This document shows, piece after piece, positions 54,216 to 62,875 of a stretch of DNA of 64,000 nt (its first letter is position 1; each line of letters starts with the position of its first letter). Under the pieces are notes generated by a model. It ran no database searches. It saw only the letters and a list, made by a program, of their open reading frames with translations, and had not been told where the DNA came from. Location of the stretch: positions 248,001 through 312,000 of the forward strand of contig NZ_CP025014.1 in NCBI RefSeq assembly GCF_002953715.1, written 5' to 3'. Position numbers and translations under genes: made by a program. The stretch comes from Rhizobium leguminosarum. Its GTDB lineage: Bacteria > Pseudomonadota > Alphaproteobacteria > Rhizobiales > Rhizobiaceae.

Positions 54216-54491
54216 CTAGATCACGTCGTCGGCAGAGATATGTTTCACCTCGGTGATCCGGATCAAGGGTATCCCTGCGCGTTCGTTTGCCTCTTTCACA
54301 TCCTGCTCGGACGAGGCGTCAAACAGGCAGAATGAACGCTCCTCGGACGGCACGAACGTCGACCGAAGATAGCGCACGGGCTTGCCCTGGCTAGTCATCT
54401 CCGCCGTGACGTTCTTTGCGCGGGAGGCCGCTGCGCCAAGCTGATCGGGGGTTATACCTGGCAGGTGTCTTTCGACCATGTACTGTGGCAT
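54216..54491 (-). CDS. DUF4242 family (nickel-binding-type) small protein
   Basis: The 91-residue protein begins MPQYMVERHLPGITPDQLGA and has the DUF4242 layout of a dimeric ferredoxin-like barrel. Features are YMVERHLPG with conserved Glu-Arg, a helix TPDQLGAAASRAKNV, VRYLRSTFVPSEERSFCLFD and SEQDVKEANERAGIPLIRIT ending in a DDVI tail. Characterised relatives of the SCO4226 type bind nickel, but many are unassigned. It is divergent from the cyclase-TPR gene, with starts about 80 bases apart. Confidence 0.85.
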   Translation of the reverse strand: MPQYMVERHLPGITPDQLGAAASRAKNVTAEMTSQGKPVRYLRSTFVPSEERSFCLFDASSEQDVKEANERAGIPLIRITEVKHISADDVI

Positions 54492-54573
54492 GATGATGGT
54501 CCTTGATTGCGCGATGACAAGGGGTTGCGTTTAAGCCAGCTCCTCGGTCGCTTGGAACATTCGGCAGTTGCGA

Positions 54574-55956
54574 ATGGACATCTACTTTGCCGCCGTGTTC
54601 ACAGATCTCGTCCGACACTCAGCGGTCTGGAACAGGGTTTCGCGCGACTCCGTTACAACTACGATTGCCGAATATCGATACCTGTCTCAGACGCTCGCGA
54701 GCCAATACGGTCGGCGGCATGAGAACTTTACAGGCGACGGGCATCTTTATCTATTCGAATCTGCTGATGTAGCCGTTCATTTCTCGTTGAAACTGATCGC
54801 CTACTGGAAGCAACGACGACGTCACTTGATGTCGGACCCGGCTCACGACCTGCCAATCCGAGTCGGTTGCCATTTCGGTGAGTGCTCTCGAATGCACGAC
54901 GACGACGCCTGGATTGGCCGGGCGTTGAATATCGCCAAGCGAGTGGAATCGTGCGCCGAGCCCGATACCCTCTTGGTCACGCAGACTGTCCTCGATCTCA
55001 TCGACCTGCCGGTCTATCTTTTCCAGGAGGTCGACGTCTTCGAATTGAAAGGCGACTACCTTCCGCGACGGCATCTCTATCGCGTCCTTTCCGTCGATCA
55101 AGGGGCGCTAGCTGCGCGGCCCGAAGAGCAGATGACGGCTGAGGACTGGTTTTTGAAAGGAGCAGGCATCGTCGGTACGGACGATCGGCAGTTGGCAGAA
55201 GAGATGCATTGCTGCGAGAAAGCATTGGAGCTTCGAATTGACTACCCCGAAGCGCATAACAACCTCGGCGTGATCTTAAAACGCAGCGGTGATCGAATAA
55301 CCGCCGAAAAGCACTATCGAGACGCCATTCGTCTTTGGCCTCAATATCCTGAAGCCCATTACAACCTGGCTATCCTGCTCGAAGAAACCGCTCGACCCGA
55401 GGAGGCCGAGACGCATTACAGGCAGGCTCTGAAGTGGCGGCCGGAATATGTAGACGCCCTCCTGCGTTTGGCCGGTTTGTTCGACGCCTGGGGTGATCGG
55501 CACGAGGCGGAACATCACTTTCGAGAGTCACTGCGGCTCCGACCCGGCTTTGCCGAGGCGCACAACAATTTCGGGGTTTTCCTCGAAAGCCAAGGCGAGG
55601 TGAAAGAGGCTGAGTCGCACTACATACAAGCGTTGCAGGCTAGACCGAATTACGCCGAAGCTCACTACAACTACGCCATGCTGCTCGAAGTGCGAGACCT
55701 AGAGGAGGCGGAAAAACACTATCGAGCAGCCATCAGGGCGATGCCTGAGTACGCAGAAGCCCACAATAATCTGGCGGTACTTCTTCATGAGAAAGGCTCT
55801 TTTTCGGATGCGCGCTCGCATTATCTGACAGCAATAAGAATACGTCCTGCTGACGCTCAAACGTATCAGAATCTTTCTCTTCTGCTTGCAGCGATGGGTG
55901 AAGACGAACAGGCCGACCGGTACGCCCGGAGGGCGGCCGAAATTATCGAGGGTTGA
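54574..55956 (+). CDS. Class III nucleotidyl cyclase fused to TPR repeats
   Basis: The start ATG at 54574 (MDIYFAAVFTDLVRHSAVWN) follows a TTG two codons earlier. Residues 1-180 are a class III cyclase domain. The metal-binding Asp residues lie in FTDLVRHSAV and ENFTGDGHLYLF, and the transition-state Asn/Arg in IGRALNIAKRVESCAEPDTL. The usual substrate-specifying positions are not clear enough to say ATP or GTP. Residues 205-460 hold seven to eight TPR units (YPEAHNNLGVILKRSGDRIT, YAEAHYNYAMLLEVRDLEEA). The protein has no membrane segment, so it is a soluble cyclase likely controlled through its TPR partner. Confidence 0.85.
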   Translation: MDIYFAAVFTDLVRHSAVWNRVSRDSVTTTIAEYRYLSQTLASQYGRRHENFTGDGHLYLFESADVAVHFSLKLIAYWKQRRRHLMSDPAHDLPIRVGCHFGECSRMHDDDAWIGRALNIAKRVESCAEPDTLLVTQTVLDLIDLPVYLFQEVDVFELKGDYLPRRHLYRVLSVDQGALAARPEEQMTAEDWFLKGAGIVGTDDRQLAEEMHCCEKALELRIDYPEAHNNLGVILKRSGDRITAEKHYRDAIRLWPQYPEAHYNLAILLEETARPEEAETHYRQALKWRPEYVDALLRLAGLFDAWGDRHEAEHHFRESLRLRPGFAEAHNNFGVFLESQGEVKEAESHYIQALQARPNYAEAHYNYAMLLEVRDLEEAEKHYRAAIRAMPEYAEAHNNLAVLLHEKGSFSDARSHYLTAIRIRPADAQTYQNLSLLLAAMGEDEQADRYARRAAEIIEG

Positions 55957-56143
55957 TCACCACGCCTTGATGCCGTCGATCCACGTCAAGTGTATTCCCT
56001 GCTTTTCGACCCGCTTGGCACCATCAAGTGCTCTGGGTCTTCGGTCTTCGGTAGTGTGTCGGTCGCACCTAGGCCAAGACGCTTTAAGTTGTCGAGGATT
56101 GCCGCAACGAGGGGCGCCTGAGATGCAAGTGTCCGCAAGGCTA

Positions 56144-56632
56144 CTACTCGGTCAGCACAGCCGGAGAAATGTTCACGAACCCGAGTGTGTATCCTGTGAT
56201 CAGTCCCTTGCAGGTCACAGGATTGCCAGCAGCGAGTGTCTCTAATCTATTGATGGCCCCGGCCGTTTCTGCGGACACCTTGCAGAAGATCGAAATTGGC
56301 GCGTCGCTGCTCGTCTGCACGATATATTTCTCGCCATCTTTTGTGACGTCCCAGACCGGCAAGGTCCACTCGACAAGCATTCCGCGGTATTTATCCTTCA
56401 CCGAATCTTTCTGGACCTCGGTGAGTTTGGAGAAAAACGACAGGGCGTCCGAGAGATCATCAGGTGGGCTGGTGCTGGACGGCGAACCGTCCAGCGTTGC
56501 TTGAGTTTGAACAGAACCCCCGCTTCCGAAATCAGTGAATGACGATAGAACCAACGTCACCAGAATACCGAGAACTGGCAAGCCAAGCCCGATGATCACG
56601 ATCCAGAAGAGGACCTTCCAGATGGTCTTCAC
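56144..56632 (-). CDS. Membrane-anchored hypothetical protein
   Basis: The 162-residue protein starts MKTIWKVLFWIVIIGLGLPV with one membrane segment to about residue 30. The rest, from residue 45, is extracytoplasmic. Features are FFSKLTEVQKDSVKDKYRGM, VEWTLPVWDVTKDGEKYIVQ and SIFCKVSAETAGAINRLETL, ending in GNPVTCKGLITGYTLGFVNI, an OB-fold-like strand pattern with two cysteines. The start follows directly on the end of the four-helix membrane protein gene, so the two are co-transcribed. The function is unknown. Confidence 0.7.
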   Translation of the reverse strand: MKTIWKVLFWIVIIGLGLPVLGILVTLVLSSFTDFGSGGSVQTQATLDGSPSSTSPPDDLSDALSFFSKLTEVQKDSVKDKYRGMLVEWTLPVWDVTKDGEKYIVQTSSDAPISIFCKVSAETAGAINRLETLAAGNPVTCKGLITGYTLGFVNISPAVLTE

Positions 56633-56980
56633 TTAGGCGCTCGCCGCAACCGGCTTCTTGACGCCGATGGTCGCAAGTAGTCCACCGATGAAGGCGAGAA
56701 CCATGAAGATGGCGACAAACGTCCCACCGAGAACCGCGCCGACGATAGCGCATACCATGAGGAGCGCGCCGGGTACTTTGCCGTTGGCTCCCATCGCGAC
56801 CGCACCCAGCACGATCGTCAAGAAGGAGAACAACATTCCACCCCAGCCGAGGCCGATCACTGTTGAAGCCCCCTCAGATTCCAAACCTGCTCCAACGCCT
56901 CCAACGAACAGCGTAACCAGAGCAGCAAGCACTCCGAAAATCCCCGCCACAAGTGCGATAATGCCACCAGCTTTTTGCAT
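56633..56980 (-). CDS. Small integral membrane protein, four helices
   Basis: The 115-residue product starts MQKAGGIIALVAGIFGVLAA. It has four hydrophobic segments (about 5-28, 38-62, 66-84, 86-106) rich in Gly and Ala, ending in GVKKPVAASA. It resembles DUF4064-like small membrane proteins. It is the first gene of a two-gene minus-strand operon with the anchored protein at 56144-56632. No functional assignment is possible. Confidence 0.7.
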   Translation of the reverse strand: MQKAGGIIALVAGIFGVLAALVTLFVGGVGAGLESEGASTVIGLGWGGMLFSFLTIVLGAVAMGANGKVPGALLMVCAIVGAVLGGTFVAIFMVLAFIGGLLATIGVKKPVAASA

Positions 56981-57313
56981 TTACCCCTCCACAAAATATG
57001 ACTGGGGATTGAAAGCATCGTTCAACGATGGTCACGCTCCCCAACTTTAAAGGAACATAAGCTTGTGATTCCGGCAACTGAAAGTTGGAATAATGGTTTA
57101 CGCTAGAACGGATCAAATATAGATTCAGGCACCGCCGCTCGAGGTTGGTAGCGACCGGCCAGCCAAGCTCTTCGCGAAAGAGCGGAGCTCAAGGTTCGGT
57201 GCTGCTGATGCGCGATTGACTATCATGAGGGACCGCTTCACCTCGACTCGAAGACATCCGACCTCGACGAGATGAGACCTGTCCATCGAGTGAAGACACG
57301 TTCGTCCATCCTC
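56981..57313. other. Intergenic region
   Basis: I see no gene here. The region includes the promoter area of the minus-strand membrane-protein operon. A spaced inverted repeat, CCAACTTT at about 57041 and AAAGTTGG at about 57088, could be an operator or chance. Confidence 0.3.
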
Positions 57314-57737
57314 TTACGGTGGATCCCCATCAAGAGACCAGCACTTGCAGACGGCGCTATGGGTCTGGCGGTACGTCCGGAATCCCACGCTCTCGTAGAA
57401 TGCCTGGGCGGCCGCGTTATCCAAGCCGATAAAAGCCTCGATCTTGGTCACTCCGGTATCGATCGCCGCCTGCCGGGTGAAATTCAACCGTCTCCCGACA
57501 CCGAGCCTGGCGGCGTCCGGCGACACGTGCGTCCCGATGATGCCCCAGCCGATCGGCGTGCCATACCGATTACCTTCTGTTACCCGGATCAGCGACTGGA
57601 AGCCGAGCAGGCAGCCGCCTTCGTCCTCAGCCAGTGAATAGCGGATAACGACAGAATTGGCGACGTAATTGTGCTGAACAAATTCGACGTCGGCTTTCGC
57701 CGACCTCTTTGCCGACTGCGACGAGCCTCTGAAGCAT
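57314..57737 (-). pseudogene. GNAT acetyltransferase, apparently frameshifted near its start
   Basis: On the minus strand, the frame closing at 57314 carries VEFVQHNYVANSVVIRYSLA, then LLGFQSLIRVTEGNRYGTPI, WGIIGTHVSPDAARLGVGRR and the GNAT C-terminal helix-strand IEAFIGLDNAAAQAFYESVG, FRTYRQTHS. The natural-looking N-terminus MLQRLVAVGKEVGE (from 57735-57737) is in another frame, and the good frame has a stop upstream. One indel near 57690 would join them. Family members acetylate amines using acetyl-CoA. The downstream part may be translated from an internal GTG at 57524-57526, but would lack most of the domain. Confidence 0.6.
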
Positions 57738-57795
57738 TACGCGTCCCAAATGGCAGTTCTAATGTTCATGCCACAACCGCCCCAGGGGATTCACG

Positions 57796-57999
57796 TTATA
57801 TCGCGCGGACGTTTTCCGCCTTCGACTTTCCTGTTTTGCGATCTTCGCCAATCTCGTAGGACACCTTCTGGCCATCGCGCAGCAACGTCGACCCCTGTAC
57901 GGCGCTCACGTGGACGAACACGTCCTGACCGCCGTCGTCAGGTGTGATGAACCCGAAGCCCTTGTTTTGATTGAAAAACTTAACTGTGCCGTTTGCCAA
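57796..57999 (-). CDS. Cold-shock protein (CspA family)
   Basis: The 67-residue protein begins at TTG with ANGTVKFFNQNKGFGFITPD. It contains both RNA-binding motifs, KGFGFITP (RNP1) and DVFVHVSAV (RNP2), and ends GKSKAENVRAI. The length is exactly that of single-domain Csp proteins, so the TTG is the natural start. Csp proteins bind single-stranded RNA and DNA and act as RNA chaperones. Confidence 0.92.
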   Translation of the reverse strand: MANGTVKFFNQNKGFGFITPDDGGQDVFVHVSAVQGSTLLRDGQKVSYEIGEDRKTGKSKAENVRAI

Positions 58000-58028
58000 T
58001 GGAATTCCCCGGTGCCTTGTTGGTGACG

Positions 58029-58313
58029 TCAATTCATAACCAGCGGGGCCATATTTCGCAACGGCATCCGCACGATAGGCCAGCGAGGCGCGGCGAGTTC
58101 GTTCGACAGATTGAACCACGTCGTCGCGTTGACTTTGATGCCGGTTTCCGTAGCCTCCGAATTCGGGCCATCCGATAGTGCTGACAAACTTGTCAGCTTG
58201 ACCAAACGGAAATCCAAGCCGGCGATCCATGGTCCGCTTGCGCCAAGGATCGCTTCAAAGTCTGCAAACGTGCTCCAGCGCCGAAGCTCTCGAAACGAAA
58301 GGGTGTCCCTCAA
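58029..58313 (-). CDS. Possible hypothetical protein, 94 aa
   Basis: A minus-strand frame from a TTG reads RDTLSFRELRRWSTFADFEA, WIAGLDFRLVKLTSLSALSD and ATTWFNLSNELAAPRWPIVR. The composition looks protein-like and the frame is upstream of the cold-shock gene, but there is no recognised family and no strong ribosome-binding site. It may also be a chance frame in a region otherwise without genes. Confidence 0.28.
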   Translation of the reverse strand: MRDTLSFRELRRWSTFADFEAILGASGPWIAGLDFRLVKLTSLSALSDGPNSEATETGIKVNATTWFNLSNELAAPRWPIVRMPLRNMAPLVMN

Positions 58314-58517
58314 GCTCGCAAACCGCGCATGTGAGCGGTTTTCGCCGGGAAGGACGGCTTGTGAAATCGACCCCCTAGACCCTCATCGTGGCCCTCGTTC
58401 GCATCCAGTTTGCCGATGATCGTCGTCGCCCATTTACCCTTATATACAACTTACCAAAAGCAGACTTGCGACCTGAAGTGGACTGTGCATTTGATCTCCT
58501 GAGTTGGGGTGCGTCAG

Positions 58518-59663
58518 ATGTCGTTAAAGTTTCCGGTCGCTGCTGTAGCGATGTTCCTTGGGGCCGCGGTAGGTCAAGCAAATGCTGGGCTGGAATATGC
58601 CGCTCATCACACGGACGCCGGGTGGGCTTTCGTCACCGTTAGCGGCGCGTTCGAGTACATCGACGATCTCGCACGCTTCAGGGAGATTGTCGCGCGCGAA
58701 CACCCGGCCGTCATCGGCTTTGATAGTCCCGGCGGCAATGTAGCCAAGGCTATCGAACTGGGCCGCCTCATTCGCTCGCTCGGGCTCTCGACAATTCAGG
58801 TGCGACAAGCGGAGTGCGCGTCGGCCTGTTCGCTCGCGTTCCTCGGAGGGGTCAGCCGTCTTGCCGAGCCGGGCTCGATCGGCGTCCACAAGTCGTCTTT
58901 CAACGACACCCAGGGTATGAAGATCGATGACGCGGTCTCCGCCGTACAGGAGACGACTGCGGAGGTCATTGGCTACATGTCGGAGATGGGCGTCGATCCA
59001 GCGCTTCTCCAGCTCTCGTTTTCGTACGACAGCAACGACATTCGGTACCTGTCGGGAAGCGAGATGGCGAAGTATCGGGTCACGACCGGCTCGCATTCAC
59101 CTGATCTGTCGACAAAGGTAGAACCTCGCGACGTCGCGCGAGATGCTCCGGTACCGCGCCGTGTCGAGGCGAAGGCCGATCCGTCGCTGGAGGTTCCTCT
59201 CGCAAGAGATGGTACTGTCCGACATCCCAAGGGCAGGGCTCCGGTCAAGCTTTCCGCGGACGCCGACGCCAAGGCGATCGGCGATGCTGGAAACGGCGCA
59301 TCCGTCGACATTCTCGATATCCGCGGCGATTGGTACAAGGTTTCCGTCGCCGGGCTGGTCGGCTTCATGCACTACTCGTGGGTTCACATCAGCCAGTTCG
59401 ATGAGGACTCCGGCGAGCAACGTTATGTTCAGGTAAAAAGCTTCAATTCGTTGCCAGACGCCCAGGAATTTGTGAAGGGGTCGCCTGTGCCATTGAGCGT
59501 GCACCTGGCTGCCAATGGGTGGTTCGCCGTCACATTGCACGACCTCTATACCGAGCAAGAGGCGAAAGATGTTTCCAATGCCCTGAAGAGCCATGGGCTG
59601 ATCGCGAAGGACTCGATGGTCACGATCGGCAACACCTACGTTAGGAGAGTCTGTTGTGATTGA
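58518..59663 (+). CDS. Secreted ClpP-like protein with SH3-like and SPOR-like domains
   Basis: The start at 58518 (MSLKFPVAAVAMFLGAAVGQ) gives a clean signal peptide ending QANA; a GTG three codons earlier is possible. Residues 22-175 are the ClpP-like fold: VIGFDSPGGNVAKAIELGRL, CASACSLAFLGGVSRLAEPG with the putative nucleophile Ser, and IGVHKSSF with His. Residues about 245-300 form a bacterial SH3-like module (AIGDAGNGASVDILDIRGDW, YKVSVAGLVGFMHYSWVHIS). The C-terminal 75 residues (YVQVKSFNSLPDAQEFVKGS) resemble a SPOR-like peptidoglycan-binding domain. It is coupled to the next gene by an 8-base overlap. Confidence 0.75.
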   Translation: MSLKFPVAAVAMFLGAAVGQANAGLEYAAHHTDAGWAFVTVSGAFEYIDDLARFREIVAREHPAVIGFDSPGGNVAKAIELGRLIRSLGLSTIQVRQAECASACSLAFLGGVSRLAEPGSIGVHKSSFNDTQGMKIDDAVSAVQETTAEVIGYMSEMGVDPALLQLSFSYDSNDIRYLSGSEMAKYRVTTGSHSPDLSTKVEPRDVARDAPVPRRVEAKADPSLEVPLARDGTVRHPKGRAPVKLSADADAKAIGDAGNGASVDILDIRGDWYKVSVAGLVGFMHYSWVHISQFDEDSGEQRYVQVKSFNSLPDAQEFVKGSPVPLSVHLAANGWFAVTLHDLYTEQEAKDVSNALKSHGLIAKDSMVTIGNTYVRRVCCD

Positions 59664-60954
59664 CCGCTCCCAGCCACGCCCGATGAGCCTTATTGCAAAG
59701 CTTCTCTCCATTCTCGTGATCGCCTTGGCGCTAGTGGGCGTCGACGCCCAGAATGCGGCCGCTGCGATCACGTATGAGCGGCTATCTCTCGACGATGGCA
59801 GGCGGCTACTGGTCATCAAGGGCGAGTTCGAACCCTCTGACGATCCGATGAAACTCGTCGCCGTGTACTCCGAGTATCAGCCGACCGTGATTAGCTTTGA
59901 CTCCAATGGCGGAAGCGTCGTGGCCGCAATCAAGAGCGGACGAGCGATCCGTGCGTTGTCGGCAAACACCGTTCAGATCCGATCGACGCAGTGCGCCTCG
60001 GCATGCGCTCTCGCATTTCTCGGCGGCGTGAAGCGCTCGGCCGAAGCTGGTTCGATCGGCGTCCATCAGGCTTCGTTCTCGGACGACGCAGCACTCGACA
60101 ACAAGACCGCGGTCGCCACGGTGCAGACGATGACCGGCGAGATCATCGGTTATCTGTCCGACATCGGAGTGAGCCCGAACCTGCTCAGGCTCAGCCTGTC
60201 GATCGAAAGTTCGGACATGCGGTACCTGACGACGGCCGAGATGCGCGACTGGAACATCATCACATCCAACGATGCCGTGACGGCACAGACAGCCGATAAT
60301 CCAGTCTCCAGCCCGAACCCAAAGGCCGAGGCCACGGCGACTGCGCCCCGCACATCTCGCGACAATGCGCTTGAGTTTATCCGGCGATACCACGAGGCGT
60401 GGTCACGCGATAATTCGACGGCGCTTGCCTTCATGCACAAGGCATATGAGGACCAGGTGACATTCTACGGCAAGGTCGTCGACCGCGACGCCGTTATGAA
60501 GGACAAGGCGACGTTCGCGCAGCGATGGCCGGAGCGCATCTATAGCGTCAAGCCCGGATCCGAGGCGGCGGTATGTGCGGAGAAATGTGACGTATCCGGC
60601 GTCGTCGAGTGGTTCGCAAGAAGCCGTGAAAGAGGCAAGACCTCCTCCGGGATGGCTGAGTTTGCGCTCGTCTGGAATCCTGCAACGAGCCAGATCGAAT
60701 CCGAAAACAGTAAGGTGCTTGCGACGGACAGAGGCGCACAGGCGCCGGACCGGATCATTAGCCAGTGGCATGTGGAGAACGGCGAATGCCGCGGCAGCAC
60801 CAATCCCGACAGTCCTGAGACGCAGACGGCATGCGCGCGGCGCGAACAAATTGGTGCCATGCTCGACACGTTCGGCTGGTGTTATGGTCACAAGAACGAT
60901 TACGGGTACCAGATGAAATGGCACCTTTGCGATGCCGCCTCGAACCGGCTTTAA
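59656..60954 (+). CDS. Secreted ClpP-like protein with NTF2-like C-terminal region
   Basis: GTG start overlapping the previous stop; the internal ATG at 59683 (MSLIAKLLSILVIALALVGV) gives the signal peptide. The ClpP-like part resembles its neighbour: VISFDSNGGSVVAAIKSGRA, CASACALAFLGGVKRSAEAG and IGVHQASF. After a Pro/Ala linker, residues 235-345 form an NTF2/SnoaL-like region (ALEFIRRYHEAWSRDNSTAL, VTFYGKVVDRDAVMKDKATF). The end carries a cysteine pattern common in rhizobial secreted proteins (CRGSTNPDSPETQTAC, FGWCYGHKNDYGYQMKWHLC). The pair of coupled paralogues suggests joint action in the periplasm. Confidence 0.75.
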   Translation: MIDRSQPRPMSLIAKLLSILVIALALVGVDAQNAAAAITYERLSLDDGRRLLVIKGEFEPSDDPMKLVAVYSEYQPTVISFDSNGGSVVAAIKSGRAIRALSANTVQIRSTQCASACALAFLGGVKRSAEAGSIGVHQASFSDDAALDNKTAVATVQTMTGEIIGYLSDIGVSPNLLRLSLSIESSDMRYLTTAEMRDWNIITSNDAVTAQTADNPVSSPNPKAEATATAPRTSRDNALEFIRRYHEAWSRDNSTALAFMHKAYEDQVTFYGKVVDRDAVMKDKATFAQRWPERIYSVKPGSEAAVCAEKCDVSGVVEWFARSRERGKTSSGMAEFALVWNPATSQIESENSKVLATDRGAQAPDRIISQWHVENGECRGSTNPDSPETQTACARREQIGAMLDTFGWCYGHKNDYGYQMKWHLCDAASNRL

Positions 60955-61272
60955 ACATCCGCGTAGAAAGCTCGGCCGGGTCTGGTCGAAAGTCCGTCTC
61001 TGCTGTGAGCGTGCCGGCGACGTATACCAGACCGCCATCTCAGCACGTGGGATTCCGGGATATTGGTTCCCGAAGGTCGATCTCTATTCCGAAAGCTTCG
61101 CCTTCGATTTCCTCCACAACGCGGATACTGCCGGGGTTCCCGCAGACGGCGCCGACGCCGACCGAGCAGTCATTCAAAGTTCCGGGGAAGGGGTGATCAC
61201 CATCCTCAATGTCATTGGTTGCGTGATACGGAATCGGCGTGGATTTACCTAGTGTTGGACGCGACGCTGCCG
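60955..61272. other. Region without a certain gene
   Basis: Frames on both strands are open but neither is convincing. A plus-strand stretch (GIPGYWFPKVDLYSESFAFD) and its minus-strand counterpart overlap fully. I see no start with a ribosome-binding site and leave it unassigned. Confidence 0.3.
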
Positions 61273-61956
61273 TCAACCGTTCGGTCCGGGCCTTCGAGGT
61301 CTAGGTTTCGGCCTAGGCTTATCGTCATAGGAGGGCTTGGGGCCGAAGGTGCGCTCCATCATCCATCGCGACATGATAGGAACGATCTTCATCGGGCGAT
61401 CGTCTAAAACGGAGTAAATATGATCTCTCAAGAGTTCTGTTTCTGTGGCGAAGTCCAGCACTGCAACGAACTCGACCTCCAGGCCGTCATATCGGAAGTA
61501 CTTCGTCAGCCTAGCTCGCAGTTCTGTTGCTAGTGCCGCCGCACAAATGATCAATCGATCAATTCGCTGTTCCATCTGCAAGCGCGAGATGATGGTTTGC
61601 ACTTCGAATTCGTCCGCAATGACTGACTGGCAGAGAACCACGGTGGATTTCGGCGGAAGCGGCTCGATGATCTCCTGGCTTATGCAGAAGTTTCGGATAT
61701 TTCCCGCTACGCGGTGGGGAAGTAAGTGTGTCCAAATGGCCGCGGCGCCGAGGAGCTGCTTTCCAAGCTTGTCGGCCACTCTCGCTCCAAACTGATCGAG
61801 GTCTGGACCGGATCCTACCACGTACGCCGGCTGCCCTCCCAGCTTCGACGCCAGTTCGTCTGCAACCAGATCGGCTAGGCGTCTAAGCTCGCGCGCTGTG
61901 CGTTTGCGGTCGGTGATAGCGAAAAGCGCGTCAATCGACGCTGTCGTAATATTCAT
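61273..61956 (-). CDS. Hypothetical protein, phosphoribosyltransferase-like
   Basis: The start ATG at 61956 (MNITTASIDALFAITDRKRT) overlaps the end of the upstream gene by 26 bases; a longer frame starts before it. The protein of about 227 residues has a Rossmann-like core. LADLVADELASKLGGQPAYVV is followed by KSTVVLCQSVIADEFEVQTI, in the place of the PRPP-loop strand-helix of type I phosphoribosyltransferases, and LIICAAALATELRARLTKYF then VEFVAVLDF. The classical DDxxxTG signature is replaced by CQSVIADEFE, so catalytic activity is doubtful. The C-terminus is basic and Pro-rich (KPRPKPRPRRPG). It is coupled to the nuclease-like gene. Confidence 0.6.
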   Translation of the reverse strand: MNITTASIDALFAITDRKRTARELRRLADLVADELASKLGGQPAYVVGSGPDLDQFGARVADKLGKQLLGAAAIWTHLLPHRVAGNIRNFCISQEIIEPLPPKSTVVLCQSVIADEFEVQTIISRLQMEQRIDRLIICAAALATELRARLTKYFRYDGLEVEFVAVLDFATETELLRDHIYSVLDDRPMKIVPIMSRWMMERTFGPKPSYDDKPRPKPRPRRPGPNG

Positions 61957-62875
61957 CGTCGCAATCTTCATCAATTCCAAAGCCACCGATCGCGTCCCAA
62001 AACTCCCAGGGGTCTTGTGGGAAATCATTCCAGAAACCGTCGTCGACAGCCGACATGAGAACTGGCAACGGCACTAACGTCCGGCCCTGTCGACCCGTAA
62101 CGACGAGCGTCTCACTGTCGGCGGCGAAGTGCAACTTGCCCTTCATCGTTTCATTCAGCAGCCAAACAAGGTCATTGGTTTCGTTGCTGGGAGCCTTGAG
62201 CGAACTTATGATGTAGCGGGATGTACGGCTGAGATCTTCAAACAGCTCCAACAGATCGCCCTTCCGCTCCCAATCGTGGATCCAGACGGAATATATGTGA
62301 TGCCAGATACTCGCAAAGAACGTCGGGTGAGCGGGTACTAGGCTCACGGAGTCTATGAGCCTGCATATTTCCCGGTTGTGATGGGGATTATGGCGAAGCG
62401 CAATACTAACGTGGTTCACCGTTACGAACGAAAGCTCGTAGTCATGTCGCTCGATCTTCAGCTTTTCCGCGAGATCCATGCGATGAACTGTCAGCACCAG
62501 CTCTGCGTGCGGATCCTTACGATGCTCTACGATGAACTGCTTCTGCAGGTTGGTGTCCCATCCAAGTTCCTCTTCTGACTTGATTTGATATCGCCGCGAA
62601 AAGGAACCCTCGGGCCAGTCCATGTGCAAATCGTCAGTCTTTGATCCCCGCTTTTCCTGCGTTATAAGCGGACTGTCGCCGATACCTAAGCAGGTCGAGC
62701 CGCACTCCAGGATTCTGGCAACAGCAACAAGATCTTGGAAGTGGTAGCCTTTACCACCCGCAGCTCCGCCGACATGCTGACGCAACGAAGTCGAGGCGAT
62801 CTCTGCAAGTATCTCCGGCTCTGTAGGCTTGCGTCGCATGGGTTCCCTTGATGCCTCCTCTCCGGCGACGGACAC
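61931..62875 (-). CDS. Putative nuclease with DUF4297/Cap4-like N-terminus
   Basis: The 314-residue protein begins with a flexible leader, then HVGGAAGGKGYHFQDLVAVA. This is the G-x-x-Y-x-F/Y-Q start of DUF4297-type PD-(D/E)XK nucleases. Next come QEKRGSKTDDLHMDW (putative catalytic Asp) and RRYQIKSEEELGWDTNLQKQ (Q-x-K motif with lysine in QIKS), then a strand-rich AELVLTVHRMDLAEKLK. The C-terminal half is helical and ends in a very acidic tail (DEDCDDEYYDSVD). Such N-termini degrade DNA in several anti-phage systems. It overlaps the phosphoribosyltransferase-like gene downstream. Confidence 0.65.
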   Translation of the reverse strand: MSVAGEEASREPMRRKPTEPEILAEIASTSLRQHVGGAAGGKGYHFQDLVAVARILECGSTCLGIGDSPLITQEKRGSKTDDLHMDWPEGSFSRRYQIKSEEELGWDTNLQKQFIVEHRKDPHAELVLTVHRMDLAEKLKIERHDYELSFVTVNHVSIALRHNPHHNREICRLIDSVSLVPAHPTFFASIWHHIYSVWIHDWERKGDLLELFEDLSRTSRYIISSLKAPSNETNDLVWLLNETMKGKLHFAADSETLVVTGRQGRTLVPLPVLMSAVDDGFWNDFPQDPWEFWDAIGGFGIDEDCDDEYYDSVD

